Assembly (NCBI GenBank): GCA_003242735.1
Contig: QGVH01000007.1
Span: 92,113 to 156,112, forward strand
DNA length: 64,000 nucleotides
Direction of reading: 5' to 3'
Source: a bacterium
Lineage (GTDB): Bacteria; Gemmatimonadota; Gemmatimonadetes; Longimicrobiales; RSA9
Shown here piece after piece: positions 37,401 to 44,602 of the stretch. The number at the start of each line of letters is the position of its first letter. The stretch's first letter is position 1. The notes below the pieces were generated by a model. It did no database searches, was not told the DNA's origin, and worked only from the letters and a program-made list of their open reading frames with translations. Position numbers and translations under genes: made by a program.

Positions 37401-37572
37401 CCTCAACCTCAACCTCGAGACCGTCCTGTCCCAGATCGACGTGGGGCTGCAGGCCAGCTACATCGCCCGCAAGAGCTTCGTGGGCCTGCGCGAGGGCAGC
37501 AGCCAGTTCCAGCTCGGCCTCTACGGCCAGTTCCACTTCGCCGCCGGCACCTTCCCGGGCATGGGCCGCTGA
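31450..37572 (+). CDS. sprA: SprA-like giant outer-membrane protein
   Basis: The 2040-residue protein has a signal peptide (LRLAIPLLLLFAAPLAAQ) and then a Pro/Asp/Ala/Ser-rich linker. SprA-type segments follow: GELGGSWTRTEPC, then ERVHVNVDYDQRREFDAANN, the run GDVSIRLPNSRFITQGIPAG, and later GDTYVDDFEATDEIPVMFER. The remainder is alternating beta strands, consistent with a very large barrel. In Bacteroidota, SprA is the 36-strand translocon of the type IX secretion system. It is somewhat shorter here (~2040 against ~2300-2500). No other type IX genes lie in the window. The ATG at 31450 is chosen because the signal peptide starts there; the open frame upstream includes the promoter. Confidence 0.85.
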   Translation: MHYLRLAIPLLLLFAAPLAAQEPPPPPPPDTAAVAADSVAADSVQPAPAPPAGPHLGLKPMPRPFDILFPPPPGLDAVWLRPRFEDWARSWAEAVRRRTERERQDRWLTRPLAEKAATPDTVPYLPPVPERRDTARQREILPGVVGEYADLGMIINGRGELGGSWTRTEPCFPGLQFNCNPGLFPHLRPDIQFGIRVMGTISERVHVNVDYDQRREFDAANNINVYYQGLEDEILQRLEVGDVSIRLPNSRFITQGIPAGNFGFRAEGQLGPIDFQAVWAQQKGDVSQHHFQLDGAGSQQGFVQDLEIVLDDAAYVKGQFFFLVDPDSLNGAPHVDILRLHPSDAPPSLRPAPGSVLVFRDENVSQLNPQQIAQLGYFQANTEMPDGSPSPHSGRFRRLILGEDYLVHSSGLWIMLRVPLRRDEALAVVYTTESGTQVGTPNPEQAPAGETPTLRLIRGPEPIHQPGQPTWKYEMHQVYRLDSSSGVELGSVELTISLGELSGGITYRDHAGQQVTFLKLLGMDEDAPAEQVDAVRIYQPGRDVFGGVSQEGQIGGTYIVFPTLRPFAEPPPVPSIGLSADEARAILGADANTVIYDDPDPLNRDGGGRFRLNLKYRVRMEGLISQFSLRAFGIREGSERILVDGVPLVRGQDYTIDYDLGQVTLTNPQAIFGTNPNARITATYEQKSLFQIAPTSVFGMSTRYSLGARGELNFMGLYQSERALVNRPQLGLEPSSIFLGGASGRLELGGGLLDRMLSRVPGLRVGGTSAVNVSGEVAMSLPNPNTMGDTYVDDFEATDEIPVMFERHFWRLGSRPGDPTGAEMYLPFPLDVETAARLVWQDLVRTESGQITGPLPPSAIDREIRVSGTEFYETVLYLSFGTANDPPNERRWRSITTVLSTTGRDMTRSEYLEFYVLAPPQSDHALIIDIGTVSEDAFYFDSLGATTGTYPDGRPWGLGVLDEEARLAENEIWTNREHDARGLWDQPCQAIANETAYPLGDERANCARGNGRIDTEDLDGNGVLQANDGPYFRYVIPLDGSSPYLVRDTIGTGTAFSLYRVPLRAADRIAMNGANEATWRYIKHLRMTITGRPGILALTRMRIVGSRWIKRDVHGILAGAVGSEPGLGAGVTRFEVGPVSGLTDGAAYQSPPGVREQLQDPTQSFALGGVEYNEKALRLVYTDLEPDERAEIYFRYAQEPRNFLSYRQLRLWAVARAGNWGPQGGERLQVKLGTDKRNFYLFQTRLNPSLNGGAVTADAWRPEIVIDFDRWIALRSEAEQLLITAPPPPGEPLVLWSPDSAYAVVLEERGRAPNLAAVREISFAIYNAGGAPASGEVWLNDMRLGGAMRDPGYAGQVNLELRGGDFINTNLSFASQGALFRQLNQEASYVRSADLNVSTSVQLGNLMPAAWGVSMPVSVSHARTSTDPTFLDRTDVRADRLQGLRRAGSERTRVGVALSKRTPTANPLLSVLVDGVSLRFGYNTTSTGTATTESDARGVDGGLSYGRQLAARELDITPGFFEDALRALVPRAIENSELFRRIAGARLRWNPTTINFSTSYYSQYSESYRYDGILRTDADALVVPTESRRRGLENDARIAFQPFESLSADLGVTSSRDLLAPHFATSKADEQAAIARARSTFAGMDIGWERTRSMSTRVDFRPTVASWLRPGITVSTRFSTDRNPSYIERIEIDGDSVPVLQRNFNADRQVTRTLLIDPQALVQTLFGPTARGGLLGRAVQPLDLTWTHALNSRFERETVEPHLGYQFGLGGLDDFRLIGNDTAVAAVEREGFRARWGIRLNRLPSLDVAYADNHALSVSPRAGEQTTEERTWPEMRVTWSNIPLPGAVRGVIANLTLTGGYTRRVSDDRSGSGNSVQFRASESRSIPLSATINLTGGFSATYSGNFTSGEGRDATGRREDRAATHQFGVTAFIQPPDHLRHRFPQPIHASLRYSYQAQRQCRARSIGEGPGDECTLYTDLLSRSLNLNLETVLSQIDVGLQASYIARKSFVGLREGSSQFQLGLYGQFHFAAGTFPGMGR

Positions 37573-37726
37573 TCCATGGCGACGTCGGGTCGTCTCGACC
37601 CGGCGTCGTCCCAGCCGGCCTTCCTGCTGTCACACCCGGCCATTCCCGCCGCGCCCGCCCGCCTCTAGCGTTGATGGACGGCCCGCATGCCGGGGAACCG
37701 CACGCTCGTGTGGAGCGGTCGCCGCG
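37573..37726. other. Short intergenic region after sprA
   Basis: No gene, clear terminator or promoter is visible here between sprA and the ComEA-like gene. Confidence 0.4.
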
Positions 37727-38428
37727 ATGACGCTCTCCTCCGACGAATCCCGCGCCCTGGCCTTCATCGCCCTCGTCGTCGCCCTCGCGGCGGCGGCTCG
37801 GGTCGCGGGCCGCGGCGGCCAGGTCCACGCGACCCTCGAACCGCTCGAACCCGCCGTGCTCGCCACGGCCAGCGACAGCCTCCGCCGCACGGAGGAGAGG
37901 CGGCGTCGGCCCCTCGGCCCCGGCGAGACGCTCGACCCCAACACCGCACCGGCCGAGGAGCTCCAACGGCTGCCCCGCGTCTCCCGCGCCCTCGCGGAGC
38001 GCATCGTGGCCGAACGCCAGCGCGGCGGACCGTTCACCGGCCCGTCGGACCTCACGCGCGTCCCGGGCATCGGCCCTCGCACCGCCGAGCGCCTGGCCCC
38101 GTTCCTCGACTTCGCGAGCGCAGCGCCGACAACGGGCCCGCCAGGCGCCGGGGCCGGGCACACCGCCCGCGTGGCGACGACCGCGCAGCGACAGCCGGCT
38201 CCGCTCGCCGATCCGGGAAGCACCGACCCTGCACCGCTCGACCTCAACCGCGCGAGCGCCGCCGAGCTCGAGCGGCTGCCCGGCATCGGTCCGGTCCTCG
38301 CCGCACGCATCGTCGCCTACCGGGACTCCATCGGCCGCTTCCGCAGCGTGGACGAGCTCGACCGTGTTCGCGGCATCGGCCCGGCGCTCCTGGAGCGCAT
38401 CAGGCCACATCTTTCCATCAGACCTTGA
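37727..38428 (+). CDS. ComEA-like protein with two helix-hairpin-helix units
   Basis: The 233-residue protein has an N-terminal membrane helix (ALAFIALVVALAAAARV). Two ComEA-type helix-hairpin-helix pairs follow. The first reads NTAPAEELQRLPRVSRALAE with DLTRVPGIGPRTAERL, and the second NRASAAELERLPGIGPVLAA with VRGIGPALLERI. A low-complexity linker of ~50 residues joins them. ComEA binds incoming double-stranded DNA at the outer face of the membrane during natural transformation; most ComEA proteins have one such domain. The pilB-pilT-pilC genes follow directly, which fits a pilus-assisted DNA uptake role. Its TGA stop lies within the -35 box of the pilB promoter. Confidence 0.82.
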   Translation: MTLSSDESRALAFIALVVALAAAARVAGRGGQVHATLEPLEPAVLATASDSLRRTEERRRRPLGPGETLDPNTAPAEELQRLPRVSRALAERIVAERQRGGPFTGPSDLTRVPGIGPRTAERLAPFLDFASAAPTTGPPGAGAGHTARVATTAQRQPAPLADPGSTDPAPLDLNRASAAELERLPGIGPVLAARIVAYRDSIGRFRSVDELDRVRGIGPALLERIRPHLSIRP

Positions 38429-38453
38429 CGCTCTCCGACGGCGCGGGTATTAT
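38425..38453 (+). promoter_or_regulatory. pilB operon promoter
   Basis: TTGACG at 38425-38430 and TATTAT at 38448-38453 are separated by 17 bp. The -35 box contains the stop codon of the ComEA-like gene. Transcription would begin near 38460, ~45 bp before pilB. Confidence 0.72.
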
Positions 38454-38504
38454 TTCCGCACCTTCCCGTTCTCCCCTCTCCCCGGACAACTCGATCCGGA
38501 TTCC

Positions 38505-40220
38505 ATGGCATCCACGGCGACACCCGTCGATCGCCTGGGCGACCTCCTGGTACGCAACGGCCTCATCACACAGGAGCAGCTCGCGAAGGCGGTCGCCGAC
38601 GCTCGCGCCAACGGAACGAGCATCCGCTACTCGCTGGTCAAGCTCGGCTTCATCGAAGAGCACGACCTGGTCCGTGCCATCGCACGCCTTTACCGGGTCC
38701 CCGCCGTGGACCTCGAACAGGTCGTCATCGACCCGAGAGTCATTCGGCTCGTCCCGGCGGACATCGCGCTCAAACACTGCATCCTGCCGCTCCGCCGCAT
38801 CGGCCGGACGCTCACCGTCGCCATGGCCGACCCGACGGACGCCGGCGCGCTGGACGACCTCAAGTTCATCACACGGCACGACATCGAGCCCGTCATCGCG
38901 GGCGAGTTCACGCTCCGCAAACACCTCGAGAAGCACTACGGGAGCTCGGACGAGCGGCTCCAGGAGATCCTCGAGGAGATCGAGGCCGAGGACATCGAGG
39001 TCATCGAGTCCGACGACGAAGAGGTCAGCCTCGCGGCGCTCCAGGCGCAGATCGAGGAGGCGCCCGTCGTCAAACTCATCAACGGCATCCTCACCGATGC
39101 CGTGACGCGTGGAGCCTCCGACATCCACATCGAGCCGTACGAGAAGGAGCTCCGGGTCCGCTACCGGATCGACGGCGTGCTCCATGAGATCATGAAGCCG
39201 CCGCTCAAGATGAAGGCCGCGCTGACCTCGCGCATCAAGATCCTGGCGGACCTGAACATCGCGGAACGGCGGGTCCCGCAGGACGGCCGTATCAAGCTGA
39301 AGGTCAGGGACAAGGTGATCGACTTCCGCGTGTCCACCCTGCCCGTGATCTTCGGCGAGAAGATCGTGCTCCGCATCCTCGACAAGAGCAACCTCTCGCT
39401 CGACCTGGAGAAGTTCGGCATGGAGCCGAAGGCGGAGCGCGACTTCATGCAGGCCATCATGAACCCGTACGGCATGGTCCTCGTGACCGGCCCCACGGGT
39501 TCGGGCAAGACGACCACGCTCTACTCGGCCCTGTCGAAGATCAACACCACGGAAATCAACATCATGACGGCCGAGGACCCGGTCGAGTACAACCTCCACG
39601 GCATCAACCAGGTCCAGATCCGGCCGGAGGTGGGCCTGGACTTCGCCGCCGCACTGCGCGCCTTCCTGCGCCAGGACCCCAACGTCATCATGGTCGGCGA
39701 GATCCGGGATCTGGAGACGGGGTCCATCGCCATCAAGGCGGCGCTCACCGGACACCTCGTGTTGTCCACGCTGCACACCAACGACGCGCCGTCCACGATC
39801 ACACGTCTCATCGACATGGGGCTGGAGCCGTTCAACGTCGCAGCGGCGATCAACCTGGTCACGGCCCAGCGGCTGGTCCGCCGGATCTGCCCGAATTGTC
39901 GTGAGGAGACGACCTACCCGGACGAGTACCTCGAGGCCGCGCGCCTCACGCCGGAGCAGCTCCAGTCCCTGAAGTTCTACAAGGGTCGAGGCTGCGACGC
40001 CTGTGGTGGCACCGGATACCGTGGCCGACAGGGGCTCTACGAGGTCATGGCCATGAGTCCGACGCTGCGCCGCATGATCGTGCAGGGCGCCAGCGCCGAT
40101 GACTTGCGCGAGCAGGCGCTGAAGGAAGGCATGCTCACCTTGCGGATGGACGGCCTGCTCAAGGTCTCTCGCGGAATCACGACGCTGGAAGAGGTCATCA
40201 AGGAGACCGCGGCAACATGA
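38505..40220 (+). CDS. pilB: Type IV pilus assembly ATPase PilB
   Basis: The 571-residue cytoplasmic ATPase drives pilus extension. It has an N-terminal MshEN-type domain (RLGDLLVRNGLITQEQLAKA). The secretion ATPase core has Walker A GPTGSGKTTT with Lys335, the Asp box TAEDPVEYN, Walker B QDPNVIMVGEIRD and the His box LSTLHTND. A C-terminal tetracysteine zinc site follows (CPNC...CDAC). An acidic linker (EEIEAEDIEVIESDDEE) joins the N-domain to the core. Its stop overlaps the pilT start (ATGA). The set pilB-pilT-pilC is ordered as in many pilus loci; pilins and PilMNOPQ are not in the window. Confidence 0.95.
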   Translation: MASTATPVDRLGDLLVRNGLITQEQLAKAVADARANGTSIRYSLVKLGFIEEHDLVRAIARLYRVPAVDLEQVVIDPRVIRLVPADIALKHCILPLRRIGRTLTVAMADPTDAGALDDLKFITRHDIEPVIAGEFTLRKHLEKHYGSSDERLQEILEEIEAEDIEVIESDDEEVSLAALQAQIEEAPVVKLINGILTDAVTRGASDIHIEPYEKELRVRYRIDGVLHEIMKPPLKMKAALTSRIKILADLNIAERRVPQDGRIKLKVRDKVIDFRVSTLPVIFGEKIVLRILDKSNLSLDLEKFGMEPKAERDFMQAIMNPYGMVLVTGPTGSGKTTTLYSALSKINTTEINIMTAEDPVEYNLHGINQVQIRPEVGLDFAAALRAFLRQDPNVIMVGEIRDLETGSIAIKAALTGHLVLSTLHTNDAPSTITRLIDMGLEPFNVAAAINLVTAQRLVRRICPNCREETTYPDEYLEAARLTPEQLQSLKFYKGRGCDACGGTGYRGRQGLYEVMAMSPTLRRMIVQGASADDLREQALKEGMLTLRMDGLLKVSRGITTLEEVIKETAAT

Positions 40221-41356
40221 GCCAGAACGTGATCACCGAAGATCGCCCGTCTACGGCCGTCGGCCGTGATACGCAGGCGCCGGCCGTCAATCTGCGCGCG
40301 CTCCTGGAAGAGATGATCCGCGTGGGGGCCAGCGACCTGCACATCACCGCGGGCGAGCGGCCCAAGCTGCGGATCGATGGCGAGATCGTGGATGCTACGA
40401 GCGGTCCGGTTCTGACACCGAAGGACACGCTCAACCTGGCGTATTCGATCCTGACGGAGAACCAGAAGAAGCGTTTCGAGACGGAGGACGAGCTGGATTT
40501 CTCCTTCGGGATCCAGAACCTCGCGCGCTTCCGCGGCAACGTCTACCGCCAGCGCGGCTGCGTCGCCCTGGCCATCCGTCAGATCCCGTTCCACATCAAG
40601 ACCATTGCGGAGCTGGGGCTGCCGCCCCAGATCGAGCGGCTGGCCGAGCGGCCCCGGGGCCTCGTGCTCGTCACCGGCCCCACGGGCTCCGGCAAGAGTA
40701 CGACCCTCGCCGCGATGATCGACAAGATCAACCGCGAGCGACGCGGCCACATCCTCACCGTCGAGGACCCGATCGAATTCGTCCACCGGCACCAGAGCTG
40801 CCTGGTGAACCAGCGCGAGGTGGGCTCGGATACCAAGAGCTTCGCCAATGCGCTCAAGTACGCGCTCCGTCAGGACCCGGACGTGATCCTGATCGGCGAG
40901 ATGCGCGACCTGGAGACGATCTCTGCCGCGCTCACCATCGCGGAGACCGGTCACCTGGCGCTGGCCACGCTGCACACCAACTCGGCGGCGGAAACCATCA
41001 ACCGCATCATCGACGTCTTCCCCGCCCACCAGCAGGCCCAGGTCCGGGCCCAACTCGCCTTCGTCCTCGAGGGCGTGGTCACGCAAACGCTGCTGCCTCG
41101 GAAGGGGGGTGGCCGCGTTTGCGCGTGTGAGATCATGATCTGCACTCCCGCCGTGCGGGCCTGCATCCGGGATGACAAGGTCCACCAGATCTACTCGATC
41201 ATGCAGGCGGGGAAGAAGCACGGCATGCAGACCATGAACGACGCCTTCTACCAGCTCATCGTCTCGGGCGTGGTGAGCGAGGAGGAGTGCTTGAAGCGCT
41301 CCCCCGACCCCACCGAGCTGCTGCGGATGCTGGGCAAGCCCGTGCCCGCCAACTGA
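40217..41356 (+). CDS. pilT: Type IV pilus retraction ATPase PilT
   Basis: The 379-residue ATPase powers pilus retraction and twitching. Walker A is GPTGSGKSTT (residues ~154-163), the Asp box VEDPIEFVH, Walker B QDPDVILIGEMRDLETI and the His box LATLHTNSA. The retraction-type AIRQIP motif is read as LAIRQIPFHIK near the N-domain end. It lacks the MshEN domain and zinc cysteines of PilB. It starts inside the pilB stop codon and is followed by pilC after 15 bp. Confidence 0.95.
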   Translation: MSQNVITEDRPSTAVGRDTQAPAVNLRALLEEMIRVGASDLHITAGERPKLRIDGEIVDATSGPVLTPKDTLNLAYSILTENQKKRFETEDELDFSFGIQNLARFRGNVYRQRGCVALAIRQIPFHIKTIAELGLPPQIERLAERPRGLVLVTGPTGSGKSTTLAAMIDKINRERRGHILTVEDPIEFVHRHQSCLVNQREVGSDTKSFANALKYALRQDPDVILIGEMRDLETISAALTIAETGHLALATLHTNSAAETINRIIDVFPAHQQAQVRAQLAFVLEGVVTQTLLPRKGGGRVCACEIMICTPAVRACIRDDKVHQIYSIMQAGKKHGMQTMNDAFYQLIVSGVVSEEECLKRSPDPTELLRMLGKPVPAN

Positions 41357-41371
41357 CGCCGGAGGGAATCG

Positions 41372-42574
41372 ATGGCGACCTTCACCTACTCCGCTCGCAC
41401 CTTGGCCGGTGACATCCAGACCGGCACGGTGGACCTGCCCAGCCGCGACGAGGTCGTCAACTACCTGCGGCGGCAGAAGCTCATTCCGATCAAGGTCGAG
41501 GAGAAGACCGGCGGGTTCGAGCTCAGCTTCGGCTCCGGGATCAACACCCGCCAGATCGTCATCTTCACGCGGCAGTTCGCGACCATGATCAACGCCGGGC
41601 TGCCGCTCGTGCAGAGTCTGGACATCCTCGCCAAGCAGAGCGAGAGCAAGGCGCTGCGCAAGGTCATCGAGCAGGTGCTCTACGACGTGGAGGCCGGGAA
41701 CACGCTCGCCGACTCCATGCGCAAGCACCCTAACGCGTTCTCGGAGCTCTACGTCAACATGGTGGCCGCGGGTGAGGCGGGCGGCATCCTGGACGTGATC
41801 CTGCTCCGCCTCGCCACGTTCCTGGAGAAGGCGGACGCGCTGCGGCGGAAGATCAAGGGGGCCATGATCTATCCGGCGGTGATCCTGCTCGTCGCGGTCG
41901 CCGCCGTGGCGACGCTGCTCATCTTCGTGATCCCCACCTTCGAGAACATGTTCGCGAGCGCGAACGTGCCGCTGCCGCTGCCCACGCGGATCGTCATCGA
42001 GTTGAGCAGGCTGTTGCAGGCGTACTGGTGGCTCCTGCTCGGCGTGGCCTTGCTCGTTGCGTTCCTCGTCCGGCAGACGTACAGGACGCCCGGCGGCCGG
42101 CTCGCGATCGACCGCATGTTGCTGGGCCTGCCCCTCATCGGCCCGTTGCTGCGGAAGGCGGCGATCGCCCGGTTCACGCGCACGCTGGGCACCCTGGTTT
42201 CGAGCGGCGTGCCGATCCTCGAGGGGCTGGAGATCACCGCGCGCACGGCCGGCAACCGCGTCATCCACGACGCGATCATGACGTCCCGGGCGAGCATCGC
42301 GGGAGGTGAGACCATCGCCGAGCCGCTCAAGAGGTCCGGCGTCTTCCCGCCCATGGTCGTGCAGATGATCAACGTGGGCGAGCAGACGGGCGGGCTGGAC
42401 GAGATGCTGAGCAAGATCGCCGACTTCTACGACGAGGAGGTGGACTCGGCCGTCGAGGCGCTCCTCAGCGCCATGGAGCCGATCATGATCGTGATCCTGG
42501 GCGTGGTGATCGGCGGCATGATCGTGGCCATGTACCTCCCGATCTTCGACATGATCAACGCCGTGCAGGGGTGA
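41372..42574 (+). CDS. pilC: Type IV pilus inner-membrane platform protein PilC
   Basis: The 400-residue protein has two GspF/PilC-type cytoplasmic helical domains: the first around FTRQFATMINAGLPLVQSLD and the second around FTRTLGTLVSSGVPILEGLE. Three membrane helices are visible (AVILLVAVAAVATLLIFVIP; WLLLGVALLVAFLV; IMIVILGVVIGGMIVAMYLP). It couples the PilB/PilT ATPases to pilin movement. GGAGGG lies ahead of its ATG. The next small lipoprotein gene follows after 4 bp and is likely in the same transcript. Confidence 0.94.
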   Translation: MATFTYSARTLAGDIQTGTVDLPSRDEVVNYLRRQKLIPIKVEEKTGGFELSFGSGINTRQIVIFTRQFATMINAGLPLVQSLDILAKQSESKALRKVIEQVLYDVEAGNTLADSMRKHPNAFSELYVNMVAAGEAGGILDVILLRLATFLEKADALRRKIKGAMIYPAVILLVAVAAVATLLIFVIPTFENMFASANVPLPLPTRIVIELSRLLQAYWWLLLGVALLVAFLVRQTYRTPGGRLAIDRMLLGLPLIGPLLRKAAIARFTRTLGTLVSSGVPILEGLEITARTAGNRVIHDAIMTSRASIAGGETIAEPLKRSGVFPPMVVQMINVGEQTGGLDEMLSKIADFYDEEVDSAVEALLSAMEPIMIVILGVVIGGMIVAMYLPIFDMINAVQG

Positions 42575-42578
42575 GACC

Positions 42579-43097
42579 ATGGACAGGAGGAAGGCCGTGG
42601 GCCGAGACCCGGGCGTGCGGGCGGCGTTGGCCGTGCTCGCGCTGGTCGCGGGTGTGGCCGCGTGCGATGTGGACCCGAACGCGCCGGGCCGGCGAGGCGG
42701 AGGGATCGGGGGCGGCGGCCCGCGCAACGTGGACCTGAGCGGGGAATGGGTCTACAACGTCTCGAACCTGGCCGGAGCGGGCGTCGCCTGCGATGTCTCC
42801 GGCGTGGTCCTCTCGTTGCGGCAGCAGGACTCGACATTCACGGGTAGCTACGACGAGGGGCAGTTCATCTGCGTCGCGGGTGAGCAGCAGATCGGGCCCG
42901 AGCCGCTCAGATCGGGGACCGTGCTCAACGGCGTGGTCCGCGGCGACTCGGTCTTCTTCGACCTCGACACCCCGGACTGGCGCAGCCGGGGACGGCTGGT
43001 GGGAAATTCGATGTCCGGCCATACCACGGTGCGGATCGATCTGGGCCTCGGCCAGGTGTACACCCTCGTCGGCACCTTCGGCGCGGCCAGGCGGTAA
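42579..43097 (+). CDS. Small putative lipoprotein in the pil operon
   Basis: The 172-residue protein has a signal peptide with a lipobox-like end (VLALVAGVAACDVD) and then a Gly-rich stretch. A beta-rich domain follows with LSGEWVYNVSNLAGAGVACD, VVLSLRQQDSTFTGSYDE and NGVVRGDSVFFDLD. Its strands recall small lipocalin-like or META-like folds, but no family is recognised. It starts 4 bp after pilC, so it is co-transcribed with the pilus genes. Its role in the pilus is unknown. Confidence 0.72.
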   Translation: MDRRKAVGRDPGVRAALAVLALVAGVAACDVDPNAPGRRGGGIGGGGPRNVDLSGEWVYNVSNLAGAGVACDVSGVVLSLRQQDSTFTGSYDEGQFICVAGEQQIGPEPLRSGTVLNGVVRGDSVFFDLDTPDWRSRGRLVGNSMSGHTTVRIDLGLGQVYTLVGTFGAARR

Positions 43098-43455
43098 CGG
43101 GCGCCGCGGAGCGGCCGGCGGCGGCCGGCGCCTGACAGGACACCACCCGGCGCAGAGGGCTCGCCGGAACGCGTGAGACGGGGTTCGTCGGCGACAGCGG
43201 GCCCCGTCTCCGCGCATCTGCGGGCCTCGAGCGCCGCGGGCGCCGCCGGATCGGTTTCTGCATTGACACTCCACGCCCTCGCGCCGCGCGCAGGCGCGCG
43301 CGGCGCAACTTGCCACGCCCCCCGCATCCTTCGAGATTCCACGGCAAGTCGTGGCACGCCAGCCGTTTGGAGCCGCGCGATGCGGTCGTCGGACCCGGGT
43401 CGCGCGCCGGGCGCGCCACGACCGCAGCGCTTCTCCCCGAGCCAAGGAACGACCC
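43098..43455. other. Intergenic region with a GC hairpin at 43281-43306
   Basis: No gene is supported. A perfect 11-bp stem (GCGCCGCGCGC with its complement, 4-nt loop) at 43281-43306 may act as a pause or terminator for the pil transcript, but no T-run follows. A lone TTGACA at 43263 has no partner -10 box. Confidence 0.5.
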
Positions 43456-44583
43456 ATGGAGCAGAACCGGCTGGCCTGGATCCGCCCGCTCCTGATGACT
43501 CTCGGCGTCGCCGGGCTGCTGCCCCTGTCCGCCGGCGCCGTGCTCGCTCAGGACGGCGCGCCGCCCCGCGGCACGCCGATCGATTTCGAACGGGCGGCCC
43601 AGCTCTACGTGAGCAATCGCCCGGAGGATCACCCGGAACGGGACTACGAAGCGGACATTCGCCGCAAGGCGCTGACCGACAGCATCTACGCCGCGGTGAC
43701 GCGGGGCGTCGTGGACTACCGCAAGATCACCTACCGGAGCCGCATCGGGGACCTGGACATCCCCGCCTACCTCTTCCAGCCGCTCCGGAAGCGCGGGCCG
43801 CGGGGCCACGCCGCCATGGTGTGGGTCCACGGCGGCGTGCACGGGAGCTGGAGCGAGCTCATGTGGCCGTTCGTGCGGGAGGCGGTCGAACGCGGCTACG
43901 TCATCATCGCGCCGGACTATCGCGGTAGCACGGGCTACGGCCGCGCCTTCCACAACGCCATTGACTACGGCGGCTACGAGGTGGACGACGTCATCAGCGC
44001 GTACGATTGGATCGTCCAGAACCTCCCGCACGTGGACCCGGACCGCGTCGGCATCATGGGGTGGAGCCACGGCGGCTTCATCACGCTGCACGCGCTGCTC
44101 CGTGACGACAACCCGTTCAAGGCGGGGGCTGCGATCGTGCCGGTCACGAACCTCGTCTTCCGGCTCTCCTACAAGGGGCCGACCTACCAGCGCTACTTCG
44201 CGACGCAGGAGCGCATCCGGGGCCTGCCCTTCGAGCGGCGTGAGGAGTACATCGCGCGTTCGCCGGTCTACCACGTGGACCGCCTGGACGTGCCGCTCCT
44301 CGTCCACGTCGCAACCAACGACACCGACGTGGATTTCGTCGAAGCCGAGATGTTGATCCACGCGCTCAGGGTGAAGAAGCCGGACCTGGCGGAGACCCGG
44401 ATCTACGTGGACCCGCCCAGCGGCCACGGCTTCAGCCGGCGCGTGGATCCGCGGACGCTGGAGCGCCTGGACACCCCGGAGCAGCGTGACTCGTGGAACC
44501 GCACGTGGACCCACTTCGAGTGGACGCTGCGGCCCTACGAGGACCGGTCCCGAACCGCGGCCAGCGGCGCCCGCAGCCGCTGA
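43456..44583 (+). CDS. Secreted prolyl-oligopeptidase-type serine hydrolase
   Basis: The 375-residue protein has a signal peptide (LLMTLGVAGLLPLSAGAVLAQ). It is an alpha/beta hydrolase of the S9/acyl-peptide-hydrolase type. The oxyanion region is VHGGVHGSWSE, followed by YRGSTGYGRAF. The nucleophile Ser is in GIMGWSHGGF, the acid in VATNDTDVDF and the His in PSGHGFSRR. The beta-propeller cap of full S9 peptidases is missing, so the substrate range may be broader (esters or short peptides). The nearest neighbour, 19 bp downstream, is an NtrC-type regulator. Confidence 0.85.
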   Translation: MEQNRLAWIRPLLMTLGVAGLLPLSAGAVLAQDGAPPRGTPIDFERAAQLYVSNRPEDHPERDYEADIRRKALTDSIYAAVTRGVVDYRKITYRSRIGDLDIPAYLFQPLRKRGPRGHAAMVWVHGGVHGSWSELMWPFVREAVERGYVIIAPDYRGSTGYGRAFHNAIDYGGYEVDDVISAYDWIVQNLPHVDPDRVGIMGWSHGGFITLHALLRDDNPFKAGAAIVPVTNLVFRLSYKGPTYQRYFATQERIRGLPFERREEYIARSPVYHVDRLDVPLLVHVATNDTDVDFVEAEMLIHALRVKKPDLAETRIYVDPPSGHGFSRRVDPRTLERLDTPEQRDSWNRTWTHFEWTLRPYEDRSRTAASGARSR

Positions 44584-44602
44584 CCGCAACGCACGCAGCA
44601 CC

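Noticed and set aside
43263..43290. TTGACA as a promoter for the serine hydrolase gene
   Set aside because: No TAnnnT box lies 15-19 bp downstream; the following sequence is pure GC hairpin.
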